Origin: Cryomorphaceae bacterium
GTDB taxonomy: Bacteria; Bacteroidota; Bacteroidia; Flavobacteriales_D; SKUL01
Reading direction: 5' to 3'
Assembly (NCBI GenBank): GCA_007695365.1
Contig: REDV01000101.1
Location: forward strand, 1 to 44,489
Length of the DNA stretch: 44,489 nucleotides
Shown here: positions 8,552 to 16,228 of the stretch, piece by piece
Position numbering within the stretch: position 1 is the stretch's first letter
Layout: each line of letters opens with the position of its first letter
Notes under the pieces: generated by a model
What the model saw: only the letters and a program-made list of their open reading frames with translations
What the model was told of the DNA's origin: nothing
Databases searched by the model: none
Translations under genes and position numbers: made by a program

Positions 8552-9336
8552 GATTCAGAGTCGTCGGTATTACTGTTAGCAGAAACGGCAAATACGCTGC
8601 TCTTGCGTTTGTTGTGTTCGTGCGCCAAAAATTTTCTAAATCGGATTTCGTAGGCGTCATACAGAATTACCACAACGAGAAAGGCACTTACCAGGTAGAA
8701 AAGCTGAAAACCAATTCGAAAATAAACAAAGCCAGAAATTACGGCTCCCGCCACGTAAAAGACTGCAATAAGGGAAATGAGCTTGGCTTTGCCTACCATT
8801 TCTTCGTTGCGGCGGTATTCAGAACGCAAAAGCATGGAAGCGAGGATACCCAAATCGGTGGTGGCACCCGTTAGGTGCGTGGTTTTTACCGCACCATTGG
8901 AAATACTGGCCGTTAAGCCGTTTTGAAGACCCATGGCGAACAGCATCAGGGCGAGCAATGCTTCGGTCTCTACGAGGGTTTCGCGGTAAAAAAACTGGCC
9001 ATAGATACCCACTGCCATAAGGCAGATGATTTCCAAAACTATTGGGGTGGCGTGTGCAATGTACGGACTTACCTTGTTGTAGTTGATAACTATAAAGTTG
9101 GAGGTAAAACTTCCAAAAAAGAACATGAAGATCCAGATAAACACTACCAGTACCTGATACCAGTTGCCTTTTGCGATTTCGGCCGCAAGTATGGCGTAAT
9201 GACCTGTTACATTCGATGCAAACGAAAAGAAAATAATGAGTGCAGCAACGTTCACCATACCGGCCGAAAAGGCGGTAAGGATTCCCAAACGAATATTCTC
9301 AGAAAGCGTTCTGCTCGTACTGTATTTCCTTAGCAT
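8548..9336 (-). CDS. YoaK/DUF1275 family membrane protein
   Basis: This 262-residue integral membrane protein has about six or seven hydrophobic segments. It carries the family's opening pattern, in which a short basic N-terminus leads into a TAFSAGMVNVAAL helix, an N-T-G-H motif (SNVTGHYAIL) and the MGLQNGLTASI...VKTTHLTGATTDLG region. DUF1275 (YoaK) proteins are widespread and of unproven function, possibly transport. It is the last gene of a minus-strand run after the UspA-like and lipocalin-like genes (21-nt gap), so it is probably co-transcribed under the operator array at 10381-10484. Confidence 0.87.
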   Translation of the reverse strand: MLRKYSTSRTLSENIRLGILTAFSAGMVNVAALIIFFSFASNVTGHYAILAAEIAKGNWYQVLVVFIWIFMFFFGSFTSNFIVINYNKVSPYIAHATPIVLEIICLMAVGIYGQFFYRETLVETEALLALMLFAMGLQNGLTASISNGAVKTTHLTGATTDLGILASMLLRSEYRRNEEMVGKAKLISLIAVFYVAGAVISGFVYFRIGFQLFYLVSAFLVVVILYDAYEIRFRKFLAHEHNKRKSSVFAVSANSNTDDSES

Positions 9337-9357
9337 GTTATGGGGTGATGACTGTAA

Positions 9358-9819
9358 TTAGATTCTCTTGAAAATCAATTTTGCAATGCCGCGCGCCTGT
9401 ACTTCTGTCTCAAGGTGCAGGTACAAGTTCTCCTTGTCAATACCGGCAATTTCAAAGTTCTCAATCACGTTGTTGTCGTGTTTGAGTTGTAAAATGTGTC
9501 CTCTGCCTTTGATGCGCCACTGCAATACTTCTTCGCTATCTCCTTTATGGAGCAACAGCCGGCCGTCAGGCATAAATTGCCATGTTTCCGCTTCGTGAAT
9601 AATCAACTGTTCTCCGATACTTTGCTTGATGAACTCGGGCACTCGTTTTTTTTCAGCGTCGGCGTAGTCATCATAGGCATCCACTTTTTCATAGACCCAA
9701 TCTATTTCCACCCAGTTGCCAACGATCCGCTTGTCGGTGCCATTGGTTGATGCTATGATAAGCACAGAACCAACTACTACGCCCAAACTTAAAGCGATAA
9801 AGGCGAACATTGACTTCAT
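9358..9819 (-). CDS. Lipocalin-like membrane-anchored or exported protein
   Basis: The start is set at ATG 9819, giving 153 residues; an upstream ATG at 9837 adds six residues and leaves a 4-nt gap to the previous gene. One hydrophobic segment at the N-terminus (FAFIALSLGVVVGSVLIIA) is a signal anchor or uncleaved signal. The rest has the pattern of lipocalin-like Bacteroidota domains: IVGNWVEID, then TWQFMPDGRLLL, EEVLQWRIKGRGHILQL and a terminal AKLIFKRI, which read as successive beta strands. No Cys lipobox is present. Ligand and role are unknown. It is the middle gene of the UspA-like, lipocalin-like, DUF1275 run. Confidence 0.7.
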   Translation of the reverse strand: MKSMFAFIALSLGVVVGSVLIIASTNGTDKRIVGNWVEIDWVYEKVDAYDDYADAEKKRVPEFIKQSIGEQLIIHEAETWQFMPDGRLLLHKGDSEEVLQWRIKGRGHILQLKHDNNVIENFEIAGIDKENLYLHLETEVQARGIAKLIFKRI

Positions 9820-9841
9820 TTGAAGAATAGCAATCATCTAA

Positions 9842-10342
9842 TTACGAGTTTGCGGTTACACCATCAAAAAACATGTCGGCCAGTTGCGCTTCGCCATGCA
9901 AGCCTTCTACTCCTTTCCAATCAAGTTTGTGAATCCTGATATCACTTTGGGCAATAAACGGAGTTAAATCATAACTCAAGCTATTGTGCAGATTGGGTTT
10001 GTAACCAACAGGTATATAAGCCTCCTGAATACCTTGACTTTCTATGAACTTGTCAACAAATTCCTGATTATGCCCAATTACGATTTCCTTTCTGATATCC
10101 ACCAACAGGGTACCGTATTTGTTCCAGATCAGTTCAACGGCCTGTTCATACTCATGATTGGTCAATCTCTTGAGTGTTCTGGTTTTTGAGAAAAACAACA
10201 GCTCAGTAATCGAATCGCTGAGATGCATGCCGTGGGCAAGCACAACTTCAATTTTCTCATCCTTTCGTTTATTTAGTGCAGTCTTTAGAAAAGCCAAAGA
10301 CCCTATACTGAAATCGGTAGGGAAGAGTACGGTGGTAATCAT
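9842..10342 (-). CDS. Universal stress protein (UspA)-like protein
   Basis: I choose ATG 10342 over the longer frame beginning at 10384. The family starts with a strand like TTVLFPTDFS, which begins at this Met, and the extra residues would run into the repeat array. The 166-residue product shows the UspA first strand and the following helix (SLAFLKTAL) and second strand (EVVLAHG). The canonical G-2x-G-9x-G(S/T) ATP-binding motif near the C-terminus is not visible, so it may be a non-ATP-binding member. It is first in a three-gene minus-strand run and directly follows the histidine kinase gene, separated by 137 nt that hold a phased repeat array. I infer that the two-component system controls it. 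Confidence 0.65.
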   Translation of the reverse strand: MITTVLFPTDFSIGSLAFLKTALNKRKDEKIEVVLAHGMHLSDSITELLFFSKTRTLKRLTNHEYEQAVELIWNKYGTLLVDIRKEIVIGHNQEFVDKFIESQGIQEAYIPVGYKPNLHNSLSYDLTPFIAQSDIRIHKLDWKGVEGLHGEAQLADMFFDGVTANS

Positions 10343-10363
10343 GGGGTGTGTTTTTCGTGTGAC

Positions 10364-10371
10364 ACAAAGAT
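10364..10371 (-). promoter_or_regulatory. Degenerate -7 promoter element of the UspA-like gene
   Basis: On the minus strand the sequence is CATCTTTG, one mismatch from TAnnTTTG, 21 nt before the start at 10342. There is no TTTG at -33; the place where it should be is occupied by TCTAAT repeats. This is what one would expect of an activator-dependent promoter. Confidence 0.4.
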
Positions 10372-10380
10372 GAGACACAC

Positions 10381-10484
10381 CCATTAGAGCCGAATTAGGT
10401 TGAGATTAGAAGTTGCTTAAAATGAAATTAAAATGAAATTAGAAACGTCATTTCACATTAGAACTACATTAGACCGCGGTTAGT
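10381..10484 (-). promoter_or_regulatory. Array of 11-bp-phased TCTAAT half-sites, probable response-regulator operator
   Basis: On the + strand, ATTAGA-like hexamers (TCTAAT on the minus strand) begin at 10383, 10394, 10405, 10416 (CTTAAA), 10427 (ATTAAA) and 10438. After a 19-bp step they resume at 10457, 10468 and 10479 (GTTAGT). The 11-bp phase is exact within each block. OmpR/PhoB-class winged-helix regulators bind direct repeats of about 10-11 bp, and the neighbouring regulator at 11871-12584 belongs to that class. The array ends 10 nt upstream of the degenerate -7 element of the UspA-like gene and overlaps the histidine kinase stop codon. Binding is inferred, not shown. Confidence 0.6.
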
Positions 10485-11871
10485 CGGTTTCGAATTTACC
10501 GATGGGCAGTGATATCTGAACTGTGGTACCCTTTTCCACGATTGATTTCACCTCAAGTTTAGCCTTGTGCATGCGGAGTATGTTTCTTGCCAACGGAAGG
10601 CCGATACCAAAACCTTCGAATTTTGAGGTATTTGAGGCTCTGAAGAATGGATCATAGATGTATTTGAGTTCCTCGTTGGGTATACCGATGCCGTAATCCC
10701 TAACCACCAGAACGACGTAGTTTTCGGTTGCTCCCAACGACACCTCTACCTGTTTAAAATCAGAGTATTTACAGGCATTGCTAATGATGTTCGACAGGGC
10801 CAGATGAAGAAGTTGTTCGTTTCCGAGTACCTTCAACTTAGCAGGGTTATCCGGCAGCAAGCTCATATCCAGGTTGATTTTATACCTGCTATTGATGCGT
10901 TGCAATGTTTCTTTTACATCCCAAAGCAGTTGGTCAACGCGCACCTTTGCCATAAGCTGGGTTTTACCGTCGAATCCGGTTTGAGCCAGATACAGCAAGG
11001 CTGCGGTTTTTTGTTCAAGACTTTCCGCTTCTTCAAGAATCACTTTGATGGTTTCAATGTATTCTTCGGGCGATCTGAGTTTATTGAGTGCTACATCGGC
11101 TTCACCGATGATGGCCGTAAGTGGGGTGCGCAACTCGTGTGAGGCGTTGCTGATAAAGTTATTCTGAGTTTCAAATGATGTTTCTATTCTGTCGAGCATG
11201 TAGTTAAAGGTAGATGTCAGTTCGCGCAGCTCCTCGTTACCTTGATTGGCCTCCAGCCTGAGGTGCAAACTTTCTGAACTGATCCGTCGAACCTGATCGG
11301 TAATGGTTCTCAACGGTTTGAACACCGAACGCGAATAGTAAACCGAAATAATCACCGAAAAAACAAAGGCCACCAAAATGGCAATGATGAGTGTTCTCTT
11401 AAGATACTGGGTATGATGGGTTTCAAAGTAATTTGCAGCAGAAGCAATGGCAATGTACTCGCCAGAATCGCCCATGTAGCGTATGCCTTTGTAGAGATAT
11501 TCATTCTTTTTATACGTCGCCGCTCCTTTCGCAAGTACTTCCTGAAAGAAAGATTCCGGAATCCCCAATTCGAGTGATTCATCGCTGTACGCTTTGCCGG
11601 GTTTGATCTCAAAAAAATAATCTCTTTCATGGGGCAGACGCTCAAAGAAGCGTTCCTGTAGCTCCTGCGCGTCGGGCCTGCGCTCGCTGTTCAGCTCTGC
11701 TCTTGCAGCCGTAAGTAGCCTTATATCCAGAAGTTTATCGAAATCCTCATAGGAATAGGACTTCACAGAGACATACACATACCCACTAAACAGAAGAATA
11801 AGGGCGAAAAATGAAAACAACAAAATCAGCGTTGTTTTGCTGTGCAGTCCCATATGCATCCGCACGCTCAT
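10480..11871 (-). CDS. Sensor histidine kinase, partner of the OmpR-class regulator
   Basis: The 463-residue inner-membrane kinase has TM1 at about residues 12-34, an extracytoplasmic sensor region of ~125 residues, TM2 at about 160-180 (TLIIAILVAFVFSVIISVYY), and HAMP. HisKA follows with the phospho-accepting His in NASHELRTPL near residue 246, then HATPase with N box (SNIISNACKYSD), DYGIGIP and GFGIGLPLAR. All catalytic motifs are intact. The start ATG overlaps the regulator's stop (TAATG at 11869-11873), so regulator and kinase are coupled. The signal sensed is unknown; no metal- or ligand-binding motif stands out in the sensor region. The stop codon lies within the last half-site of the operator array, suggesting a shared control circuit with the downstream UspA-like run. 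Confidence 0.93.
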   Translation of the reverse strand: MSVRMHMGLHSKTTLILLFSFFALILLFSGYVYVSVKSYSYEDFDKLLDIRLLTAARAELNSERRPDAQELQERFFERLPHERDYFFEIKPGKAYSDESLELGIPESFFQEVLAKGAATYKKNEYLYKGIRYMGDSGEYIAIASAANYFETHHTQYLKRTLIIAILVAFVFSVIISVYYSRSVFKPLRTITDQVRRISSESLHLRLEANQGNEELRELTSTFNYMLDRIETSFETQNNFISNASHELRTPLTAIIGEADVALNKLRSPEEYIETIKVILEEAESLEQKTAALLYLAQTGFDGKTQLMAKVRVDQLLWDVKETLQRINSRYKINLDMSLLPDNPAKLKVLGNEQLLHLALSNIISNACKYSDFKQVEVSLGATENYVVLVVRDYGIGIPNEELKYIYDPFFRASNTSKFEGFGIGLPLARNILRMHKAKLEVKSIVEKGTTVQISLPIGKFETD

Positions 11872-12584
11872 TACCTTTCTCCCTCTTTTAGGACGTAGCC
11901 CATGCCAATCACGGTATGTATCAATTTAGGATCGAACCGGGCATCCATTTTTTTACGAAGGTAGTTTACATAAACGTCCACTACATTGGTACCCATATCG
12001 AAATTCACCCCCCACACTTCTTCGAGGATATCGCTGCGAGAGAGCACCCTGTTTTTGTTTCGCGCCATATAGTAAAGCAGCCGGTATTCTGTTGACGTCA
12101 GGGAAATTTCGGTGCCATCGCGGTACACCTGTTTGGTCTCATCGTTTATTTCCAGATCCGCTATGCGAATCACATGACTGGCATCTCCCTTATCTTCAGA
12201 GTTATTCCCCGCATTATCCACCCTTCGCAATAGGGTACGCATTCTAGCCAGTAACTCAATGAATTTAAACGGTTTTACCAGATAATCATCGGCCCCTGTT
12301 TCCAGGCCAAGCACTATATTTTCGGGGGTACCCAGTGCTGTGAGAAAAAGAACAGGCACTACCGTATCCGTTTTCCTGATTTCCTTGCACACCTCTAACC
12401 CGTTGACATCGGGCAACATGATATCCAGAATGATGAAATCAAACCCTCCGTCTTCAAAGAGTTTCAATCCCGATTTCCCATCGAAAGCAACGCTTACCGA
12501 AAAACCCTCTTCAGTAAGCCCTTTCTGAATAAACGAAACCACGTGAGCTTCGTCCTCAACCAATAAAATCCTCTTGCCTTTCAC
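11871..12584 (-). CDS. OmpR/PhoB-family response regulator
   Basis: The 237-residue regulator has an N-terminal receiver domain (acidic pocket E10, D11; phospho-acceptor Asp54 in ILDIMLPD; Thr in FLTALG; Lys in YLVKPF). A linker and a C-terminal winged-helix DNA-binding domain follow (ISLTSTEYRLLYYMARN ... VVDVYVNYLRKKMD ... IHTVIGMGYVL). It is upstream of and coupled to its kinase. A TAATTTTG promoter element lies only 8 nt before its start codon. Its likely target is the array at 10381-10484, which has the 11-bp direct-repeat geometry of this class. Which stimulus it answers to is unknown. Confidence 0.93.
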   Translation of the reverse strand: MKGKRILLVEDEAHVVSFIQKGLTEEGFSVSVAFDGKSGLKLFEDGGFDFIILDIMLPDVNGLEVCKEIRKTDTVVPVLFLTALGTPENIVLGLETGADDYLVKPFKFIELLARMRTLLRRVDNAGNNSEDKGDASHVIRIADLEINDETKQVYRDGTEISLTSTEYRLLYYMARNKNRVLSRSDILEEVWGVNFDMGTNVVDVYVNYLRKKMDARFDPKLIHTVIGMGYVLKEGER

Positions 12585-12592
12585 TCAGGAGT

Positions 12593-12600
12593 CAAAATTA
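12593..12600 (-). promoter_or_regulatory. -7 promoter element of the response regulator-kinase operon
   Basis: On the minus strand the sequence is TAATTTTG, a full match to TAnnTTTG. Its last base is 8 nt from the ATG at 12584, which would give a leader of only a few nucleotides. No good -33 TTTG is seen. The remaining gap to nadE (12601-12699) holds a small CCTCA/TGAGG hairpin and nothing else I can support. Confidence 0.45.
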
Positions 12601-12699
12601 TTTCGCGTGATATGCAGTAAAGGTAGCCAATCCTCAGGTATGAGGTTTTCGTCCAAACTCCTAAACCTGCAACCCACAGCCCAACCTCTCGCCCGGTTC

Positions 12700-13491
12700 C
12701 TATAATGGTCGCAAGCTTGCGGGAATCAAACAAACCGGTATGGACTTCATTTTATGCGTGTTTGCTGCATGGTGACGTCGGTAGATCTCCAATACCTCGC
12801 CCTGTCGTACGCTCAGTTTCGATTCATCTCCACTGAACCCCATAGCCCATTCCAGTTCGGGATAGGTGGCTCCCAGCTGGTCTTCGTCGCTGCGGTCGTC
12901 ACCCCACAATCCATCGGTGGGTGGTGCATTGAGAATTTCATCGCTTACGCCCAACTCCCTACCCAGCGTGTACACTTCTGATTTCATCAAATCTGCAATG
13001 GGGCTGAGATCAACACCACCATCGCCGTATTTGGTGAAAAAGCCTACGCCAAAGTCTTCTACTTTATTGCCAGTTCCGGCGACGAGCAAGCCCCGGCTAC
13101 CTGCGAAATAGTAAAGGGTGGTCATGCGCAATCTGCTGCGCGTATTGGCAAGTGCGAGCTGGTGTGTTGCGTCATCTCCACTGGCTTTCAAGGCTTCAAC
13201 CAACACATCAAAGGTATGGGTGAGATCTACCGAAGCGGAGGTAACATTGCTGAACTGCGCCTCAACCTGCCTGATGTGTGCTAGGCCCCGATTTCGCTGC
13301 AAACTGCTCTGATGAATGGGCATATCCAGCAGTATCGTGGCAGATCCGGTGCGCGCACAAAGAACGGAAGTGACCGCAGAATCTACACCGCCCGACACTC
13401 CCACCACAAAACCGTCAGAACCGGCAGCCATGCGATAATCCTCCAGCCAACCAACAATGTGGTCAACAACAGCTTTTGTTTGCAAACCCAC
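12700..13491 (-). CDS. nadE: Ammonia-dependent NAD+ synthase
   Basis: NadE makes NAD+ from deamido-NAD+, ATP and ammonia in the cytoplasm. The 263-residue protein carries the ATP-pyrophosphatase P-loop SGGVDS at residues 33-38, an internal GTGNKVEDFGVGFFTKYGDGGVDL stretch typical of the family, and ELGVSDEILNAPPTDGLW. There is no N-terminal nitrilase (glutaminase) domain, so it is the ammonia-using form. The start is GTG at 13491, overlapping by 1 nt the stop of the upstream barrel gene. Presence of nadE beside a PorT-family gene and gldB/gldC is an arrangement I recall from Flavobacteriia. Confidence 0.93.
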   Translation of the reverse strand: MGLQTKAVVDHIVGWLEDYRMAAGSDGFVVGVSGGVDSAVTSVLCARTGSATILLDMPIHQSSLQRNRGLAHIRQVEAQFSNVTSASVDLTHTFDVLVEALKASGDDATHQLALANTRSRLRMTTLYYFAGSRGLLVAGTGNKVEDFGVGFFTKYGDGGVDLSPIADLMKSEVYTLGRELGVSDEILNAPPTDGLWGDDRSDEDQLGATYPELEWAMGFSGDESKLSVRQGEVLEIYRRHHAANTHKMKSIPVCLIPASLRPL

Positions 13492-14291
13492 TAAAAAATA
13501 ACAGCGAGATTCAGGGCGATATTGCTCAACACTGCTCGTCGCTTTCCTCCGCTCAATGGAAGCCCATCTTCGTTAATCAGAGGGCGACCATCCTCATTTA
13601 CCTGCACCACGTTACCCTTTAACACGTTGGAAAAGCCGCGGTAATAATTCACCCCAAAAACGAGATAGGTATTGCCCGTAACATTGTACTCTGCTCCAAT
13701 ACCCACAAGAAGACCTGCGTTAAACAACTGGGTTTGATCATTCGCGTTTTCCCGCTCAATAATTACGCGCTGAGGGTTATCAAAGTATTCGAATTCCCCA
13801 TTTTCACGTGAGCCAATATTCAGACCGGCCTGCATTCCGAGCTGGCCAAAATAGCTCATGTAGCCTATCTCATTGGTTTTTAGCTTCAGCGTCATGGGTA
13901 TCTGAACATATTGCATGCTGAGAGATACATCCCTGGTTACAGCTTCAAACTCTCCGGGACTTCCGCCACGCAGCGGCACAACATCTCCGTGACGCAATCT
14001 ACCGCCATCCAACGTGTTATACATCAAACCAGTTGAAAACGCGTAGTTAGCTGACTGGGCAATGGTAAAGTCCATCATCACACCAAAAGAAAACCCTCCG
14101 CGAACACCCTTCGAGTCGAGTTCACGATTTTCGGCGGTGAGCCATGTCATGGCCGGAGTAGCCACAAAACCCAAACGAATGGGGCGAACATCTTGCGGCG
14201 GAGCGGGCTGAAATCCAGACTCCTGATCCTGCGATTGCACAAGCGTTGCCGACATCAAAAGTGCACAAATTGAAAGTATTCTCTTCATCAT
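13491..14291 (-). CDS. PorT-family outer-membrane beta-barrel protein
   Basis: The 266-residue protein has a signal peptide (ILSICALLMSATLVQSQ) followed by a pattern of alternating short beta strands and loops and a C-terminal aromatic residue (Phe), as in 8-stranded barrels. Segments RLGFVATPAMTWL, GFSFGVMMDF, YVQIPMTLKLKTNEIGYMSYFGQLG and LLVGIGAEYNV resemble proteins annotated as PorT-family or OMP_b-brl_2. Whether it is the T9SS protein PorT/SprT itself cannot be told; several paralogues of this family exist per genome. It precedes nadE with a 1-nt overlap, and is divergent from gldB. No clear promoter is visible for it. Confidence 0.78.
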   Translation of the reverse strand: MMKRILSICALLMSATLVQSQDQESGFQPAPPQDVRPIRLGFVATPAMTWLTAENRELDSKGVRGGFSFGVMMDFTIAQSANYAFSTGLMYNTLDGGRLRHGDVVPLRGGSPGEFEAVTRDVSLSMQYVQIPMTLKLKTNEIGYMSYFGQLGMQAGLNIGSRENGEFEYFDNPQRVIIERENANDQTQLFNAGLLVGIGAEYNVTGNTYLVFGVNYYRGFSNVLKGNVVQVNEDGRPLINEDGLPLSGGKRRAVLSNIALNLAVIF

Positions 14292-14386
14292 TTCTTAGCT
14301 TGTTTTCAGGGGTTAAAAGTAACTATTTTTAATTACGCACTTGGGAGGAGGGCAATATCTATACCTTTCCTTTCTGGCGAGAAACG

Positions 14387-14394
14387 TACCTTTG
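14387..14394 (+). promoter_or_regulatory. -7 promoter element of gldB-gldC
   Basis: TACCTTTG matches TAnnTTTG and ends 5 nt before the ATG at 14400, which places the expected transcription start at or next to the A of the start codon. An in-frame GTG at 14394 overlaps this element and is therefore an unlikely start. Confidence 0.55.
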
Positions 14395-14399
14395 TGCGC

Positions 14400-15437
14400 A
14401 TGCTGAGCCACCCTCAAAAAACCTGGTTTAAAGTCATTTTGTACTGCACTTTACCGGCAGCCGTTTTGCTGACTTCCTGCAAGAAAAACAGACTGAAAGT
14501 TGACTTGAGTGAAATAGAAGTGGATTTCCGGAGCCACCGACTGGACCGGGAGTTGTTTCACGCTGAAAGTGGCGATTTTAAAGATCTGAACCGCCGTTTG
14601 CACGAGCGCTACCGCGACTTTTACGAGGATTTCCTATCGCAAATCATTCGCGTAGGGCACCCCGATCAACCCATGGTGAGCGTACAACTCGAAGCCTTTG
14701 TAAACGACCACAATTGGCGCGAAACCCAAAAGCACATAGACGCCACCTTTCCAGATATGACAGCCTACAACCGCGAATTAGAGCAGGCCTTTCGCTACTA
14801 CCGCTATCACTTTCGGGATGCCGTAATACCCCAAGTGGTGTACTACAACTCCGGTTTTAACGTGGGGGTTTTTCCTGCGGATGACTGGCTTGGAGTGGGA
14901 TTGGAGTGGTTTCTGGGTACGGAAAACCCCGTTATTCAGCGACTAGCCCCGGAGAACTTTCCGCAGTATTTCAAAGACAAGCTCATCCCGGAATACCTTG
15001 TGAACAACGTAGCCAAGGGCTGGCTGATGGTGAACCACCAATCATTGGTTACGAAGGAGGACTTTATTACGATGTTGATGTTTCACGGCAAGGTGATGTA
15101 CCTGCTGGATGCGATGTTTCCGGATGTGAACGACGCTATCAAAATTAACTACAGCACCGAAGCCCTCGAATGGTGCAAGCGCAACGAATACAATATGTGG
15201 ACGCACCTCATTGAGGCCGACCTGCTCTACTCCACTTCTGCTAAGGAACTGGCGGGATTTTTTAATGACGGACCGTTTACTCCTGCATTTCAACAAAAAT
15301 CACCTTCCAGAACGGGCGTATGGCTGGGCTGGCAAATCATCAGGCAGTACATGGACAAAAACCCCGATATATCACTGAAAATGCTGCTGCGCGAAGAGAA
15401 TCCGCAAAAAATTCTGAAGTATTACAAACCGAGATAA
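14400..15437 (+). CDS. gldB: Gliding motility lipoprotein GldB
   Basis: The 345-residue product has a lipoprotein signal peptide with lipobox LLTSC (Cys near residue 27 from ATG 14400). The rest matches GldB, an essential gliding-motility lipoprotein of Bacteroidota of unknown biochemical role. Telling segments are VDFRSHRLDRELF near the start, YNSGFNVGVFP, VGLEWFLG, ALEWCKRNEYNMWTHLIE and a C-terminal SPSRTGVWLGWQIIRQYM. The longer frame from GTG 14394 would start inside the -7 promoter element, so ATG 14400 is preferred. gldC follows after 8 nt. This pairing, and nadE and tsaE nearby, is what is known from Flavobacterium-type genomes. Confidence 0.92.
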   Translation: MLSHPQKTWFKVILYCTLPAAVLLTSCKKNRLKVDLSEIEVDFRSHRLDRELFHAESGDFKDLNRRLHERYRDFYEDFLSQIIRVGHPDQPMVSVQLEAFVNDHNWRETQKHIDATFPDMTAYNRELEQAFRYYRYHFRDAVIPQVVYYNSGFNVGVFPADDWLGVGLEWFLGTENPVIQRLAPENFPQYFKDKLIPEYLVNNVAKGWLMVNHQSLVTKEDFITMLMFHGKVMYLLDAMFPDVNDAIKINYSTEALEWCKRNEYNMWTHLIEADLLYSTSAKELAGFFNDGPFTPAFQQKSPSRTGVWLGWQIIRQYMDKNPDISLKMLLREENPQKILKYYKPR

Positions 15438-15445
15438 CTCCGACA

Positions 15446-15784
15446 ATGCCAAAATCCTCTGAAATAAAATTTGCCGTGCACCTGGACGAAAACATGGTGC
15501 CCGAAAAGATAGACTGGTCTGCCGAAGACGGCGACGTGCAAAGCGCCTGCAAATCGGTATTGATTGCCCTGTGGGACGAGAAAGAAAAAAACACACTTCG
15601 CATTGACCTTTGGGACAAAGAGATGACGGTAGATGAAATGAAGCATTTCTTTCACCAGAACCTCATGACCATGGCCGATACTTTTGAGCGCGCCACCGGC
15701 GAAAAGGAAATGAGCCAGGACATGCGCGATTTCAGCATCTACTTTGCCGACAAGATGGGGCTGATTGACAAAAGCGAACAGTAG
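15446..15784 (+). CDS. gldC: Gliding motility protein GldC
   Basis: The start is ATG 15446 (MPKSSEIKFAVHLDE), 8 nt after the gldB stop; the frame is open further upstream only because it runs antisense-free through gldB. The 112-residue soluble protein matches GldC, including NMVPEKIDWSAEDG, LIALWDEKEKNTLRIDLW, MKHFFHQNLMTMADTFERATG and FADKMGLI. GldC is needed for or enhances gliding in Flavobacterium; its mechanism is not known. There is no signal peptide, so it is expected in the cytoplasm. It converges on tsaE with only 3 nt between stop codons. Confidence 0.92.
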   Translation: MPKSSEIKFAVHLDENMVPEKIDWSAEDGDVQSACKSVLIALWDEKEKNTLRIDLWDKEMTVDEMKHFFHQNLMTMADTFERATGEKEMSQDMRDFSIYFADKMGLIDKSEQ

Positions 15785-15787
15785 AGA

Positions 15788-16225
15788 TCAGTATGCTTCG
15801 CTGCGGGAGCGTTCCACCTTGATTTCGCGTTCGCCGTTTTGCTCCTGAATGCGTACAACCCATCGCTCTTCGGGCAGCCAGTCCATTACCATTTGCGGCC
15901 ACTCCATCAAGCAAATAGCATTGGTGCCCAGGTAATCCTCCAAACCGATTTGCAGGGCTTCGGTAACATTGTTCAGGCGATAAAAATCAAAATGGTACAA
16001 GGGCACGCCATCACCCCGAACAAATTCATTGACAAGGGCAAAAGTCGGGCTGTCAACCGGTGCGGTAATGCCCCAGCTCCGCAGCAGTTTGCCAATCAGC
16101 GTGGTTTTACCGGCCCCCATTTCGCCGATGAAGCAAACTACATCTCCAGCTTTCAATTCGCCGGAAAGAAACGCCACTACTTCGGTCAGGCTGTCCACAT
16201 CGGGTGCCCTGAATGTACGCTCCAT
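15788..16225 (-). CDS. tsaE: tRNA threonylcarbamoyladenosine biosynthesis ATPase TsaE
   Basis: TsaE (YjeE) is the ATPase subunit that works with TsaB and TsaD to put the t6A modification on A37 of ANN-decoding tRNAs. The 145-residue protein has the Walker A motif GEMGAGKTT at residues 34-42, the DSPTFALVNEF switch segment, YHFDFYRL and the CLMEWPQ strand, at normal family spacing and length. It follows porX by 3 nt on the same strand, so both are one operon, an order I recall from other Flavobacteriia. Confidence 0.94.
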   Translation of the reverse strand: MERTFRAPDVDSLTEVVAFLSGELKAGDVVCFIGEMGAGKTTLIGKLLRSWGITAPVDSPTFALVNEFVRGDGVPLYHFDFYRLNNVTEALQIGLEDYLGTNAICLMEWPQMVMDWLPEERWVVRIQEQNGEREIKVERSRSEAY

Positions 16226-16228
16226 TTT

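Noticed and set aside
10421-10441. Simple A/T-rich tandem repeat (TAAAATGAAAT twice) as slippage only
   Set aside because: It is two units of the longer 11-bp phased TCTAAT array, so it is better explained as part of that array.
12632-12645. Hairpin CCTCA-GGTA-TGAGG as a nadE terminator
   Set aside because: Short stem, and on the minus strand no T tract follows; there is no + strand gene for it to serve.
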